A stretch of DNA of 64,000 nucleotides from Dioscorea cayenensis subsp. rotundata (Eukaryota; Streptophyta; Magnoliopsida; Dioscoreales; Dioscoreaceae), in the NCBI RefSeq assembly GCF_009730915.1, contig NC_052482.1, positions 20,366,345-20,430,344 of the forward strand, written 5' to 3'. Under the pieces are notes generated by a model. That model was not told the origin of the DNA and made no database searches. It was given only the letters and a program-made list of their open reading frames with translations. The position numbers and the translations under genes are program-made. This document shows positions 1 through 12,498 of the stretch, one piece after another (within the stretch, counting starts at the first letter, position 1; each line of letters begins with the position of its first letter).

Positions 1-720
1 ATTAAAAAAATATAGCAATATAAATACCATCTTTTTCACAATGCAATTCATGATTTCCTCAATTAAAAAAAAAAAAATCTAAGAAAAAAACACATCTCAA
101 AATGGCTGGAAAACAAGGCAATCAAAACACCATTTTTTAACAAATCATTTCACAATCTGCTCCAAAAAAAAAATGGAACCTTTACACAAAAATCTCATTT
201 TTCACGTCATAAATAAAACACCACCAGCTCATTTGGCTCCATCTAAACCCAAAAAAAAAAAAATCATGAATTCCAAAACACACACACAAAAACACAAAAC
301 CACACACATAAAACAAGGAGTAACAACAAACAAAAACCCCAGCAAATGCCCACAAAACCAAGAACCTCATACCTCTCAATTCAGAGCTGCTGCTCAATTC
401 CTAGATCTCCTGAATCCTCACTCCTCTCTCTCTCTCTCTCTCTCCTCTCAAAACCAGATCTTGGAGACTTGAGAAGAGGGGGAAGTTGAAGAAGGAGGAG
501 AGGCAAAAAGATCCAGCTGGTGAAACTCCTTGTTAAGTGGGACCCATCTTTGGTGATAGTAGTATTAGAGAGGTAGTGGGACCTACCTTTGTTAATAGTA
601 AAGAGTGAAAGGTGGGACCCACACCAACCTTCACTGCAAAAAACCATTGGTTCTTTCCCTCACCTATCTTCTTCTTCTTCACTATAAAATAATATAAACC
701 CAAAAAATAAAAAAACAAAG
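1..720 (-). promoter_or_regulatory. Possible 5'UTR and core promoter of a minus-strand gene running off the left edge
   Basis: No convincing coding sequence is visible. Read on the minus strand, about 650 to 380 is purine/pyrimidine-rich, carries a (GA)n tract at 421-444 and is followed by a donor-like GAG|GTATGAGG near 370. This is how many plant 5'UTR exons end before a 5'UTR intron. A TATA-like stretch lies near 685-700 on the minus strand. The coding part would lie outside the window. The short open frames here are low-complexity and look fortuitous. Low confidence. Confidence 0.3.
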
Positions 721-3700
721 CCTTCTATTATTCTTTTCTTTTTTAATAATAAGATGCCTTGGATTATTCCCTTTTTCTTTGTTCGTCAATAAACAGTGAC
801 AATTATTTACCAATAATATAATGAAATTTGGCGCTGGATTGTTTGTTTAGAGTGTTTATATTTTACTGGATAAACAGATTTAATTTTCTAGTTTAAATTA
901 TTTAAAAATATAAATATATTGAGATGGTAATTTAATTTTTGTGTATGTGTTTAACGTGTGCTTTATCCTTATTCTGTAAAAAAAAAATACTTATAATTAT
1001 AAAAATAAATTTTTGTATGTTGTAAAAATGCTAATATTTTTTACTTGTGAGATTTTTTTTGTTTTCTTTTTACTTGTTTATTACATATTATTCATATTTA
1101 ATGTGTCTCTATAATTTTTAATAATAAATTATATTTAATTACATATTATTTAAAATATATTTTAAATAAAAAAATAAATTTGAAAAGTTAATATTTTTTT
1201 ATAGAATTTAAATTATTAATTAATTTTTTAATTCAAATGAATTAGGTAAAATAGATAAATAAAAAAATAGGGAAAAAATAAACTATAAAACTGAATAATA
1301 AATATATTTTGTGGCCCATGTGATATTAATTCCCTCGGTGCAAACAAAATATATTTTTTATTTTTCATTGACCTTCACCTCTCACTGTTATTTGGTTTAA
1401 TTTTATCAAGAATGTGTAAATAATTAAAAATGTTTATAGGGGTTTTTGTGCAAAAGAAAACGTGGATAGGATAACCGTAGACCATCAATGAACGTGTCAG
1501 CATGTAACGGTAACTAAGCATAGGGTGCGCATCCGGTGATCGTACTGACGTTCACCGCTCCATCGCTGGATCCCTCGTGTCGGTGGCCACGTCAGACGCT
1601 CCTCATAAAACACTATTTATTTATTTTTTCTCTTATTATTTATTATGTGTCGGTTGGATAAATTGGACCACTATATTTTAATTTATTTTTTTCCTGATTA
1701 AATGCAACAATTTAAAAAAAAAAAAAATTTATTTGAAACTTTGAGGAATAAAAATTTAAAATATCTTCAAACTTCACTGGCTTTGAAAGAAGCTCGTGAA
1801 CTAACTCTGTTTCAAACTGAAAGAGGTTTCCTTGATTGAGATATCCCAACAAGGACTTGTAAATTTTTTTGGAAATTTAGTAATATATACGATATATATA
1901 ATATGCAATAATTTAAAATCATTATATATTTTATAAAAATTATATACATGGCAGGGTATATTTTTTAATTAAAAATTCACTGTATCAAATTTGAAAAAAC
2001 ATGGTAAAATAATGTTTTTTTTTTTTCTTAACAAAGTGACGAGCGCAGTTCCACAAAAGGGTGTCATGGGATATATAATTTTTTTTTTTAAAAGGTGAAT
2101 AAACCACAATGGGACATATAATTATAGTGTGATGGTAAAATAAAGTTTTTTTTTACACAGTCAGTGACAAGGGCAATTCCACAAAAGGATGTCATTGGAC
2201 ATATAATTGCATCAGTTATAATGGTTTAACAACATTTTAGGGATTTATTAACTCAACTAGACATTACATACCGTGATTAAAACCCTTCTATATGAACACC
2301 AAGATGATATTTTAGGAACAAAACCGTCAATAAACAGTGTTACAGTATTTATATATTGCCCTATAATATGTGTACAGTACTACAATAGTTTATCAACTCA
2401 AAGATTTAACTTTGGGTCTGTTATTTATCATTCTCATAACATTCCACTATATCTGTTTTTTTTTTCATTACATGTGTTTAGAGTAAATATTAATATTTTC
2501 TTTTATTGGCTTAGAAAGAAAAAAAAATCATGATCCTTGATTATTTATTTATTTATTTTTTAAAGTTCAATCTCATTTTCAAGACCACATGATGGACAAG
2601 CATAATAATAATAATAATAATAATAATTGGAATTGGAACATGATGGACTTGTAATACCAAGCAAATAATAAAAAAGCATAAAAGAACAAGTTGTTATGAC
2701 ACAAGATTATGGAACTATGCATTTATGCATGTTTGGTGGTAAGGCTGTAGCTTATGAATGAATTATTGGGGTAGTTCATTAGCCAACTCAATCTCAATCT
2801 CAATATCAATCTCTTTTTTTTTTAATTATGAAAAATAAATATTAAACAAATAATCCTAAATCGATCTGATTGCAAATTAAAAAAAAAAAGAGGTTGTTGG
2901 GCTTGTCCACATTTATGAGAAAGAAAAAAAGGGTTATTTACTGAAAAGTCCCTGACAAATTGTCAACTTCTCTACAAGTCCACTTATTATAAGCAAACAG
3001 AACAACCAGAGGATGAGGAAAAAAAATAAAGTTTATGCTTGAATATTTTCATCCTCACTCCCTGGGATCCCAGGGTTTTTTTCTATTTTTTTTTCTTGTT
3101 ACTTTTCTGTTGTTTTGCTGTTGTAATTTGTTTATCTATTGTCAATTTCTAATGGGTATGTTATTCTTTATTTTTATTGTTTGTTTGTTTGTTGTTCTTG
3201 TACCTTCATCTTAGCTTACTTTAATGCATATAGTTTATTCCTAATTCTATCAATTTGCTAACGTAAATGTAACCAGAAATAATTATCATAAAATAAAAAA
3301 ATAATTAGAGAAAAGTAACAATGTATCATTGTAAAGTTTCACTCCTAGCTGTACATTGAATTTCTCATTGTTAAATTATTTATTTGTAAATTCAAATCAA
3401 AAGAAAAATGACAAATTTACCTACTATTAGGAGATAATCGACTAAGCTTAACCGTTAACACCAGTAAATAGAGAGACATGGAGGAGTATTTTTGAGGATT
3501 TTTTTTTAAATGACACTATAGAGATTAATTGGTTACAAAATATTTTTTTTTTTAGAAAAAAGCAAACTCAAAGGCAAAGAACTAAATTGTGAGAAGGAAA
3601 ACATGCAAGAACTTTTTAGTAATTATGCATAGATAGAAAAAAAAGACTAGCAAACCTTAAATAAAATTAAAATAAATAAAAAGAGAAAAATAATGTAAGA

Positions 3701-3857
3701 TTTTAGAAAAACTCTCATTTTTCTTAACAACTCCTCAACATTGTCATCTCTTTAAAACATCATTCAAAACTTTTATTTTTAAATCTCAAATAATAAAAAT
3801 GACTAAATTGCTCATATGTGGGGGTTTATGATATATATATATATATATATATATATT
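721..3857. other. AT-rich intergenic region, no gene seen
   Basis: About 3.1 kb of AT-rich DNA with no recognisable coding sequence. It contains a less AT-rich patch at about 1455-1610 with ACGT-core motifs (for example CCACGTCAG). It also holds a direct repeat (2001-2080 and 2132-2208), an (AAT)n microsatellite near 2604-2626 and several poly(A)/poly(T) runs. A (TA)n tract at 3834-3856 abuts the LINE 3' end. Confidence 0.6.
2001..2208 (+). repeat. Direct repeat of about 80 bp, two copies
   Basis: Copy 1 (2001-2080) and copy 2 (2132-2208) both run from ATGGTAAAATAA through a T tract and a TTCCACAAAAGG core to ACATATAATT-like ends. They differ by scattered substitutions. A partial third copy of the end lies at about 2105-2128. 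Origin unknown. Confidence 0.65.
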
Positions 3858-4862
3858 TTTTATAAAGTGTACAAACCACAATTGCATTAAAAGAAGAGGA
3901 AACCATACAAAGATAATAAAACAAACAACTCCACTAGAAGTGAAAACAAAAGCATACAACAGGGGTAATAAACACTATGAGACAAGGCAGCAAAATGAGA
4001 CACAAGGAGGAGAGAGGGACTCCTCCAAGACACAACAGCATATCAGGAGGACAACTAGCCGGAAAACTCGTCGTACTTGTCGGGATCCAGCTCCTCACGT
4101 GGGAGGCTCGAAAACTGGATACAACGCCGAACCGCAACAATAGACTTCTCAAGTTTGTGCATCTCCCTAGCAGGAACTACTGGAATCCAAGAGAGATACA
4201 TGTAACAAATTTTCATAAATAAAGCAGGCAAGGAAATAAATACTGTCCTGAAAACACAGTTATTTCTAACAAGCCAAATTTTCCACAAAACCACTCTCGC
4301 AACCAAAGAGCAGGATAGTTTGAGACGAGGGCTAAGCTCTCGATACCACAGTCCCTATAAGTCCAAGCTGGACAAGGTGGCACGTGGGAAAGAAAACAGG
4401 AGAGCAAGGCGGTCCCAGATATCTCTAGCCATAGGGCATCTAAAAAACAAGTGATCAATCGACTCAATATGAGAGCAACACAGAAAGCAGGTTGCCGTAG
4501 GGAGTTTGTTGCATCTTCGGGCGAAATATGGTGTCAAGCGTGAGAATCTTCCTATCCCAGACCAACCACGTGAAAGCAGCTATTTTTCGTGGAACGAAAC
4601 GCTTGAAGATCACCGAGGTGATACTACATCTCAACCCCCTGTCGATAAGAAATTTATAGAAAAACTTCACCGAGAAAGATCTATCAGAAGTTAGCTTCCA
4701 AGTTTTATAATCCAGAATATCCCCAATCACAGAGGTGATTCTGGAGCTGAGCTCAATTAAAAGAGGATCTCCCCTCATAGCAGCAGAGGGGAGATCCAAG
4801 AGCAAACCTCTAACCGTCACAGGGTTTATGACTTCATCACTCGACAATAGCACTAGCACCTA
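3858..4862 (-). mobile_element. 5'-truncated LINE (non-LTR retrotransposon) remnant with zf-RVT end of ORF2
   Basis: Minus-strand frames at 4859-4464, 4537-4355, 4467-4213 and 4306-4055 together resemble the C-terminal part of plant LINE ORF2. The segment contains a KIAAFTWLVWDRKILTLD stretch, then a zinc-binding reverse-transcriptase end with CFLCCSHIESIDHLFFRC, then LWKIWLVRNNCVF. These are typical of the zf-RVT domain after a LINE reverse transcriptase. The coding frame jumps between reading frames, so it is broken. The 3' end reads through a GTACACTTTATAAAAAA-type tail into (TA)n at 3834-3856, as in L1-like 3' ends. The reverse transcriptase and endonuclease domains are absent, consistent with 5' truncation. 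Exact ends and target-site duplication were not determined. Confidence 0.75.
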
Positions 4863-5155
4863 GAGCTCACTATATAGCCTAAAAAGTAAATAAATTAAAA
4901 AAAGTAAGGGACTAAAAAATAATTTAAAAAATCAGAGTAACTAAAATGATCAGAAAGATAACTTTCAGGGACGTTTTAGTAATTTCATTGTATAAAACCA
5001 CCACTTTGTTTGTTTTTTTTTTTTGATAAAAAAACCAACACTTTTAATGTGCTTCTCTGAATTTTAAAATCCGCGAAATTGTATTTCAAAATAAAAAATC
5101 CCGAATTCCAAAAAAAGATGGAATTCCGATCGATCACAGCTCCCGATCTTCGTCA
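4863..5155 (+). promoter_or_regulatory. Upstream region and 5'UTR of the carrier gene
   Basis: AT-rich spacer between the LINE and the carrier ATG. An in-frame alternative upstream start was not found. An overlapping frame beginning at 5079 is in another phase and looks fortuitous. No clear TATA box could be assigned. Confidence 0.4.
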
Positions 5156-8100
5156 ATGGCTTCCATTGCTGGCGATCCCTTCAAATCCTTCGTCGAAGAC
5201 TCGATACGGGCTTTCAAACACGCCATTGTTGATCTTCAATCCAATTTCGGCCGCGCCGCCAAGGATCTGGAGTCCCATTGGCCTAATCCAAGAAACGGCG
5301 CGAGGTTTCTCCAACCATTCTCGAATCAAGATGAGATCGTGGCCTCTACTGCTTCCCTTGTTCGATTCGATCGTCTGGAGGGCCTTGTGGATGGGATTAG
5401 ATGGAGGGAAGCTGATGCTGATTGTTTTCTCTCACAGAATGAAGGTTTGTTGTTTGATTTTAGTTTCATGTTTGTGATTAGTATTTCTTTCTTGATTTGC
5501 ACTGATAGAAAAAAAAAAGGAATCTTTTTGCTGTAATTTCGTTTACTCAATTTTCCTCAGTTGTTACAAGTCTGGAGGAGTCTTTAAGTAGAGATTGAAA
5601 AAACAAGTTATTTGTAGCAATAGTTCAACGTTGCCATTAAATCTTGGGTTTTTCAAACTGTCAATAGTATTTTAGGTGGACATTTGTCTACATGATGTTG
5701 AATTTAGTTTTAGTTTAGCTGGCATTTTGTTCTTTGATATGCTCTTGGTTTTTCAATGGAAAATTGTATGTGTAGTCATAGAAATCATCACAAAGGATCT
5801 TTTGCAAGTAATTTTGTTTGCTGAACCCTTCTTAGTGAAGAACACATCTATAGGAGTCTTTAATAAGACAATGTTGAGCTCTTGGTTCTTTGTACAATTG
5901 GTTTTACATTATCATCAATTCTTTGGTTTTCTGTACTATGAATAGCATATTTGATGGATATTTGTCTACATGAAGTTGCATTTAATTTTATTTTAGCTGT
6001 CATTTTTTATGTTGGTTTTGTCAAGGATTAATTTTTATGTACTTCAGGAAGGTTTATTTTTGAGAGTGTGAATGCTGAAGATGGTGATGCTACAATTGAA
6101 GAGTTCAACATTGCAATGAAGAACTTGATGATATCTTCGAGGTATTCTTGGTAGTCTTTCATAGAAACTACTTAGTTTTACAATCAGTTGTCTGGAAGCA
6201 GCTTGTCATTGCTTTGTCTGACACACACACACACACATTGAAAGAACAGGAGCAGAACTTTGCTGATCAAACATTTAAACATGTTTCTACATTTAAACAT
6301 GTCCAGTGTCCATGTCAAAAACAGACATTTCAAATCTAGTCCTTTCAGGACATATTCACACACAAGTGCTGAATTATTATCATAAAAATTCAAAATGTTT
6401 CTTTCATGATTTCTAAAAAATTATATGATACCATTTTAGATTATAGCCTGTGTCAGTGTGTAACAGTGTTCCTTTAGGCTTAGATGCAGTGGTTCAGAGT
6501 TCCTTCTAAAGTTTATTTCTGGATATACTTCTGTTGTAAAGCATGTATGAAGGCATATCAAGTTTCCTCACATTTAGTTGCAGATGAAGATGTAGAGCTA
6601 AAGACGTAACTGAACTGAAGTGTTTTATGTTTACAAAATCACCCAATTTGCTTTTTAACCTAGCTTATTCCAGTTCAAAACGGAATGAACAATGTTCCAG
6701 ATAATTCTTGATCCACACAACTCTTTTGCTTTATATCTTTTAACATCATCAAGTTTTTACTTGATCTGTAGACTATTATTTGCCTTTATTTCCTCTGGTG
6801 GCAGGGACATCATTTTTAAGGGAATAATTTCCTTGCTTGAGTTTACGTACTATTGAGATTTCCACTTCAAATAATATCAGCCAAAATTACTTCTAAGCAG
6901 AAAGGATTACCTTTTTGTGTTGATGTAACTAGCACGATGTTTTTCATTCAGTGCCAGAGGCGTGGGTGTGCAATATGAAGCTGACAGTTCTGTTGCCAAC
7001 CCTCCGCCTGCCAAAGAAGCCAGTAATAGTGTCATGAAATCTGCTTTGGCAGGAGCCCTTGCATGTGCATTTTCTACAGCTGTGATGCATCCTGTTGACA
7101 CATTGAAGGCAACCCCCTTTTCCTTTTTTTTTTTTTTGCAGTGCTAGGTTCCTACTCTCCCTTATGCACTAGTTGGGTCTCTAAGAGATACTTTTTTATG
7201 TCAGACATGCGTGCAAGCCTCTACTGCCTCATTCCCAGAACTTCTATCAAACATTCCACAAATTGGGCTGCATGGGTTATACAGAGGTTCCATCCCTGCA
7301 ATTTTTGGACAATTCTATAGGTTAGCTTTTGTTATTTACCATAAATTTTCAATTTTCTGCATGGTGCATAACAGCTAGTTTTTGTGCCTATTTTCAATGT
7401 CACATGTCAGCCATGGATTGCGCACAGGCCTTTTTGAAGCCAGCAGGCTTATATTGGGTTGTGTTGCCCCATCACTTCCTGAGCTTCAGGTAGTTAATGA
7501 ACTTAAACCTTTCTTTTTCGTTGCCTCTCCAGAATTAGATAAGTTTTAGTATGCCCTGGAATCTTAATATGGCTTTACTTGGATGCTGTGCTGTTAAACA
7601 GCATAGATTTATGGGGCCAGCATGTATACTATCCTAAGGCAAAAAATGGGAAATGCCATTGAACCGCCAGTCCAGAAACAGTTAATACAAAATGTCATAA
7701 TGGCCATATACTATGGCTTAATTTTTACATGCATAACCACTTCAATAATGTACTCCTGAGGACTTCCATATTCTTCTCTATTTCTGAAATATGTCTCTTG
7801 TGATACTAGCTGTGGCAAGGCACATGTTTAATTGTTTAGTAGCATGTAAAGAGTTCTTGATGCACATTTCAAAAGTTGCAAGCCACCACGCTATGCAGGT
7901 TTATTCTTTGTCATCCTTTTGTGGCACAATGCTGGGAACAGCATCTAGAATTCCATGTGAGGTACTGAAGCAACGATTGCAAGCAGGCATTTTTAACAAT
8001 GTTGGTGAGGCAGTTGTTGGTACCTTACGGCAGGATGGCATTAAAGGCTTCTTCCGTGGGACTAAGGCTACACTTATGCGAGAGGTCCCTTTCTATGTTG

Positions 8101-8779
8101 CAGGCACACGACTTTACGAGGAGGCTAAGAAGGTAGCTCCTCCCCATGTCATTAGCATCGTAACGTGCTTTGTCTTAATTAGCTTTCTCGAGAATAATAT
8201 AAACCTTATCAGTATTTACAAGTTAGAGATTCTATGCTACACATACCTGATCATTATTCAACATGTTAGATGGCTTTTATGCTGCTGGATCATATTTGGG
8301 CAGGACCACTTGGGATGTCCATATTGGGCTGGGTCATTTACACTTAATTTTGTTTGGCGTGACATTTTGTTTCAAACAACAGATTATATTTGGGACGTGA
8401 ATTTTCTTAGTTTCAATTTGCATCATTATCATACTGAACAGTCATATTTCTTCTCAAGGTAACCCGAAATTTACTCGGACGGGAGTTGGAGCCTTGGGAG
8501 GCAATGTTAGTAGGTGCAGTGTCTGGCGGCCTTACAGCTGTTGGTACAACCCCAATAGACGTGATGAAGACGAGGATGATGATCGCTCCTCAAGGCCTTT
8601 CGCCATCAATGTCATCTATAGCCATCACTATTTTCCAGCAAGAAGGACCTCTTGCTCTTTTCAAAGGAGCTGTTCCCAGGTTCTTCTGGGTTGCTCCTCT
8701 CGGCGCCATAAATTTCGCCGGCTTTGAACTAATAAGAAAAGCAATGGACACAATTGAGCAAAAAACTGTTAGATTGTAA
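5156..8779 (+). CDS. SAMTL: Mitochondrial carrier family protein, SAMTL-type, shortened (429 aa)
   Basis: Exons 5156-5444, 6048-6141, 6952-7108, 7205-7320, 7411-7489, 7899-8132 and 8459-8779 join in one frame to 429 residues. The N-terminal ~97 residues form a plant-specific segment (start MASIAGDPFKSFVEDSIRAF). Exon 2 encodes a degenerate EF-hand (NAEDGDATIEEF). A six-helix mitochondrial carrier domain follows from about residue 150. Its three signature repeats are PVDTLK, IPCEVLKQR and PIDVMKTR, and RFFWVAPLGAINFAGFE lies at the C-terminus. The family, from memory of Arabidopsis At2g35800, is an S-adenosylmethionine-transporter-like inner-envelope or mitochondrial carrier with about 820 residues. 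Here the region between the first EF-hand and the carrier domain is missing, with no frame break. The intron after exon 3 needs a GC donor. The substrate is inferred from the family only. Confidence 0.85.
7109..7204 (+). other. Probable GC-AG intron of the carrier gene
   Basis: The conserved sequence HPVDTLK ends at AAG (7108), followed by GCAACC instead of GT. The next exon starts after TATGTCAG at 7205 with TCVQAS, where the family has T-R-V-Q-A-S. AAG|GCAA fits the known GC-donor consensus. No GT donor nearby preserves the frame. Confidence 0.65.
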
Positions 8780-11700
8780 TCCCTTCTCATTCTGTTGTAA
8801 TTTCGTTCTAAATGTAATTTATCCATTTAAAAAAAGAATCAGTAGATTGTATTCTCAAATTTTTAATGTTGTTGATATTGAATCATTGATCAAAACATGT
8901 ACTATTTCCACATGGAAATGACAGTTGTTTGGTTATCAATATCACTGGTATGATGTTGCTTGTAAACATTGTTAAATGTGAATGTTGATAGACATGTCTA
9001 CCTGAATGCTTAACAACTTTTTGGTTTTTTCTTTGTTTTCATGATTAATTTATTTTGTCTAATCTGAATGCTTATTTAGCATTTGGAGTTTTTCTTTATT
9101 TTCCTAAGAAGTTTATTTTATCTGAATGCTTATCCAGTATTTGGAGTTTTTCTTAATTTCATGTCAGCATTTTTTTTTTCTACTTGAATGTTAATGTACT
9201 TTTTTTTTTTGTTGGAGTTTTTCTTATTTTCTTGTCAACATTTTAATGTCTTCCATGATGTTGTTCATCCACTCTTTTGGAGTGTTTTATATTTTTTCTT
9301 ACAATGCTAGTACCTACCGTTGAATGACTAAGCTTTTCATTGAAATTATGGTTCATCTATTTCTATGTATATGTATGTATGTATGATAGCTATAATATTA
9401 GTAATTTATATTTAAAAAAAATTAAATTTAGAGCTTTTATTCAATTTTCCCCACTTCATCTAATTTACTTTATATAATTAAAATAAAATGACATCATTAA
9501 TGATATCATATTTTAATTTTTTAGATAAACTCTCTTTCATAATAAGTTTTTTATCCATCTTATTAAAAATAAAAAATTAATTCAATGCCATAATTGAATA
9601 TCAATTATGTGTGTGATGTTTAAGTGTGAAAAAAATTAAAAAAATCAGTTAATTTCTTGAATTTTCCACTTACTTTATAATAATTTAATCTAACTTTTTA
9701 AAACATTGATCACAGCCAATTAATTAATTAATTAATTAAGAAAATGAAAAAGATAAATGATGAATGGTGATGTCATTACCTCCCAAAGACTTTTAACTTA
9801 AAAGACTGAAATGTCTTAGTTTGGTGGATTGGTAGGTCTACACGCCCATTGACATTGACATATAAAGTATCAAGAAAAAAAAAAAAATCAAGACTAGTTA
9901 TCAATAGTTTCTTCTAGTTATATTATCAAATTGGCTTTGGAATTCCACTAAGTATTTAAATTATATACATAATAATATATATTTTTGTTATTTATATATT
10001 TATTTATTTATTTATGTATTTAATTTCTCTATCTATTTATCATTATTATGGTTATTTTTTTTTCCAAGTAAAACAGTGAAGAAGGTGAGCATCATCAAAG
10101 ACTAGTTAGGGTTTTCCTTCAAAGAAGAAAAAAAGGGCATTTTGGGAGACCAAAAGAGCCACATAAGTGAGGTCCGGTTGGGCTTAGATACTTGTTGCTT
10201 TCTCGTGCCCATTGTGCCAACCGCTCTCAATTAAGTTTTTGTGTTTATATTATACACTTTCTTAATCCAGTTTAGGGAATATACATATATTTTTATGTGT
10301 ATAACCCAGTCAAGTTTTATTTATGTATAGACCCCTCATGAAATTTTGTATTTTTAGAGTGGATTTCACAACTTAGTCTTCATTTATATTGTGTCGAGTA
10401 ATACTGTATTAAATATAGTTATTATTACGTAATTGGAGAAGTTTTGAAACTATCACCCCTATATTGAAAGAGTAATAGTTCATTTTCCTCTCAAGTGAAG
10501 AGGTCGACTCACTTTCAATATAAAAAATCTTGAAATCAAAATTTCTAGACAATTTAATAGTTTTATTTTAAAAAAAGAAAGATAAATTATAGCTTAAATT
10601 AAAAGAAGAATAAAAGAAATTAGTATGAATGGTTAGGAATTTGAATAAAATAACAAAATAACACAAATAAAAGAAGTGGGCTTCTAGAAGATAATCAACA
10701 AAGGGATTTGTAACAACGTATGTTAGATGTGCTTTAAGAGGCATAGACTTGATCTATAGTTGTAAAAAGTAGACGCGTTCAAGACGGAGAAGGTACTAAC
10801 AAAGTCAAAATTGCACCTGATAATAGACACAAATACCTCCAACTTACTCTTTTTTAGTCAAATGGATTTGTAATTATGGATTTGAAATTTTAACTTTGAA
10901 ATTTAGAAGTTTTATCTGCATTCTAATTTGATAGTACTGCTAAAAATTTTGAAGTTATTTTACAAATTGAAAAAAAAAACAACGATATTTTATAATTTTT
11001 AGCATTATAAATTTTCACTTCACTTTATTTTTTATGTTGTCCTAAATTTTTTTTTTAAGGTAAAGAGTTGTCCTACATTTCACTTTCACCTTCTCATTTT
11101 TTTATATTTTGATACAAATAAACATGTCTACTTTATTTTAGCCATTTTTAATGCACTAGTTCTAATACTAAAATTAGACACATTGATTAGATAATAGAGA
11201 CTTATATATATATATATATATATATATTAAAAGTTTATTCAAGCAATTGGTATTTGATTGTTACATTGAAATTATATAGGGGTATATATGTTAAAGAAAA
11301 ACTTATTGATTAAGTTTTGAATATTATATCAACTGAATTAGAAACTTAAGTGAGTACTAATAAAAAGATGAAAGGATCTAGAAGGAGGCCACCTTCTCTT
11401 TTCTAAGTTCTTTATTTTTTCATGTTAATACACCATCATTATTAGTGGAATACATACATCTTTATGGCCCTACAAAGGAGGAAATTAAAAGTCAGTGTTC
11501 TATTTCTATATTGAAAGTGATGTATATAAAGATAAATATTGCGCAACTTGGCTTGATTTCTTATGGAAATTAACCAGTCATTTTTTTTTTCTCTCAAAAA
11601 GTAATTAAAATTAATCATGATGCCTAGTTTAGAATTTTGTCATCAAATTAAATATTAGTTCAATACCTACCATTGAATGCTGTTTTGATTCTTATTTCAT

Positions 11701-12391
11701 GAGTCTTTGGATGCCAATCATTTATCACATTTTCTAGATAAAAAAAGTTAGATCATATCAACCTTTCAAAGATTAAAGATGTTCAAGCTAGTGAAGATGG
11801 ATAGAAAAGGGCCAAGATTTGATAGGTGATCATGTCATGCAACTCTTGACATTTCCATGCAAGAGTGAGTCATTAGAACTTTCATTATTGTCATAATTTA
11901 TCATTATTTTTATTTTTATTTTTTTAATAAAATAGACAACCTGCTATTTATATTATTCACTTATATATATATATATATATATTATATTATGTTTGTTATT
12001 TATTTACTTATTATTTAGATTTTCGTCAGTTTTTATTTGATGTTGGATATTTCATCAAGCGTGGAAAAGGAAAATTAACATATTTAGTTTTTCTTCACGA
12101 TTAGTCATTTCATAAGATTGGATTACTAAAAAATAAAAATATAACGACTAATAAAATATGAAGCATGTGACTTCACCACTTAAGTATACTACAACTTGAC
12201 TTATTAGCAAACCCCATTTGACTTGATGAAAACATACAAAATAGAAACTTAAAAAACAAAAATTATTAATGAAATCATTAACTTTTGTTAATTTAATTAA
12301 ACCAATTTTTTTCAAAAATTTTTTTTTCTCTCAATGAGGCAAGGCTTTCCCACCCCTTACCTCATCACCCTTGCCTATGTTTTTCTTCCTC
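8780..12391. other. Intergenic region, AT-rich, no gene seen
   Basis: The first ~60 bases are probably the 3'UTR of the carrier gene. The rest has no recognisable coding sequence. It holds a degenerate ~60-bp tandem array (8999-9246), a TTAATTAA run near 9718-9740, and (TA)n tracts near 11202-11226 and 11965-11981. The right end is the LBD promoter. Confidence 0.6.
8999..9246 (+). repeat. Degenerate tandem repeat, about 60 bp x 4
   Basis: Copies start near 8999, 9063, 9121 and 9183. Each begins with TCTGAATGCTTA or a close variant and continues through a TTTGGAGTTTTTCTT core and a T-rich tail. The spacing is 58-64 bp. It lies just downstream of the carrier gene. Confidence 0.7.
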
Positions 12392-12398
12392 TATATAT
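12392..12398 (+). promoter_or_regulatory. TATA box of the LBD gene
   Basis: CTATATATTC lies 107 bp upstream of the LBD start codon, followed by a pyrimidine-rich leader. The position fits a plant core promoter with a ~70-80 nt 5'UTR. Position and motif only. Confidence 0.55.
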
Positions 12399-12498
12399 TC
12401 ATTCCTCCTACTCTTATGGAGTTCCCTCCAATCAACAAACAAGTACTCTTAATTTCTCTCTTTCTTTGTTATCCCCTCTTTTCTCTCTTTTATCTCTA

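Noticed and set aside
5676-5945. An 89-codon open frame in the carrier's first intron
   Set aside because: It is hydrophobic and T-rich, lies wholly within a supported intron and has no family similarity.
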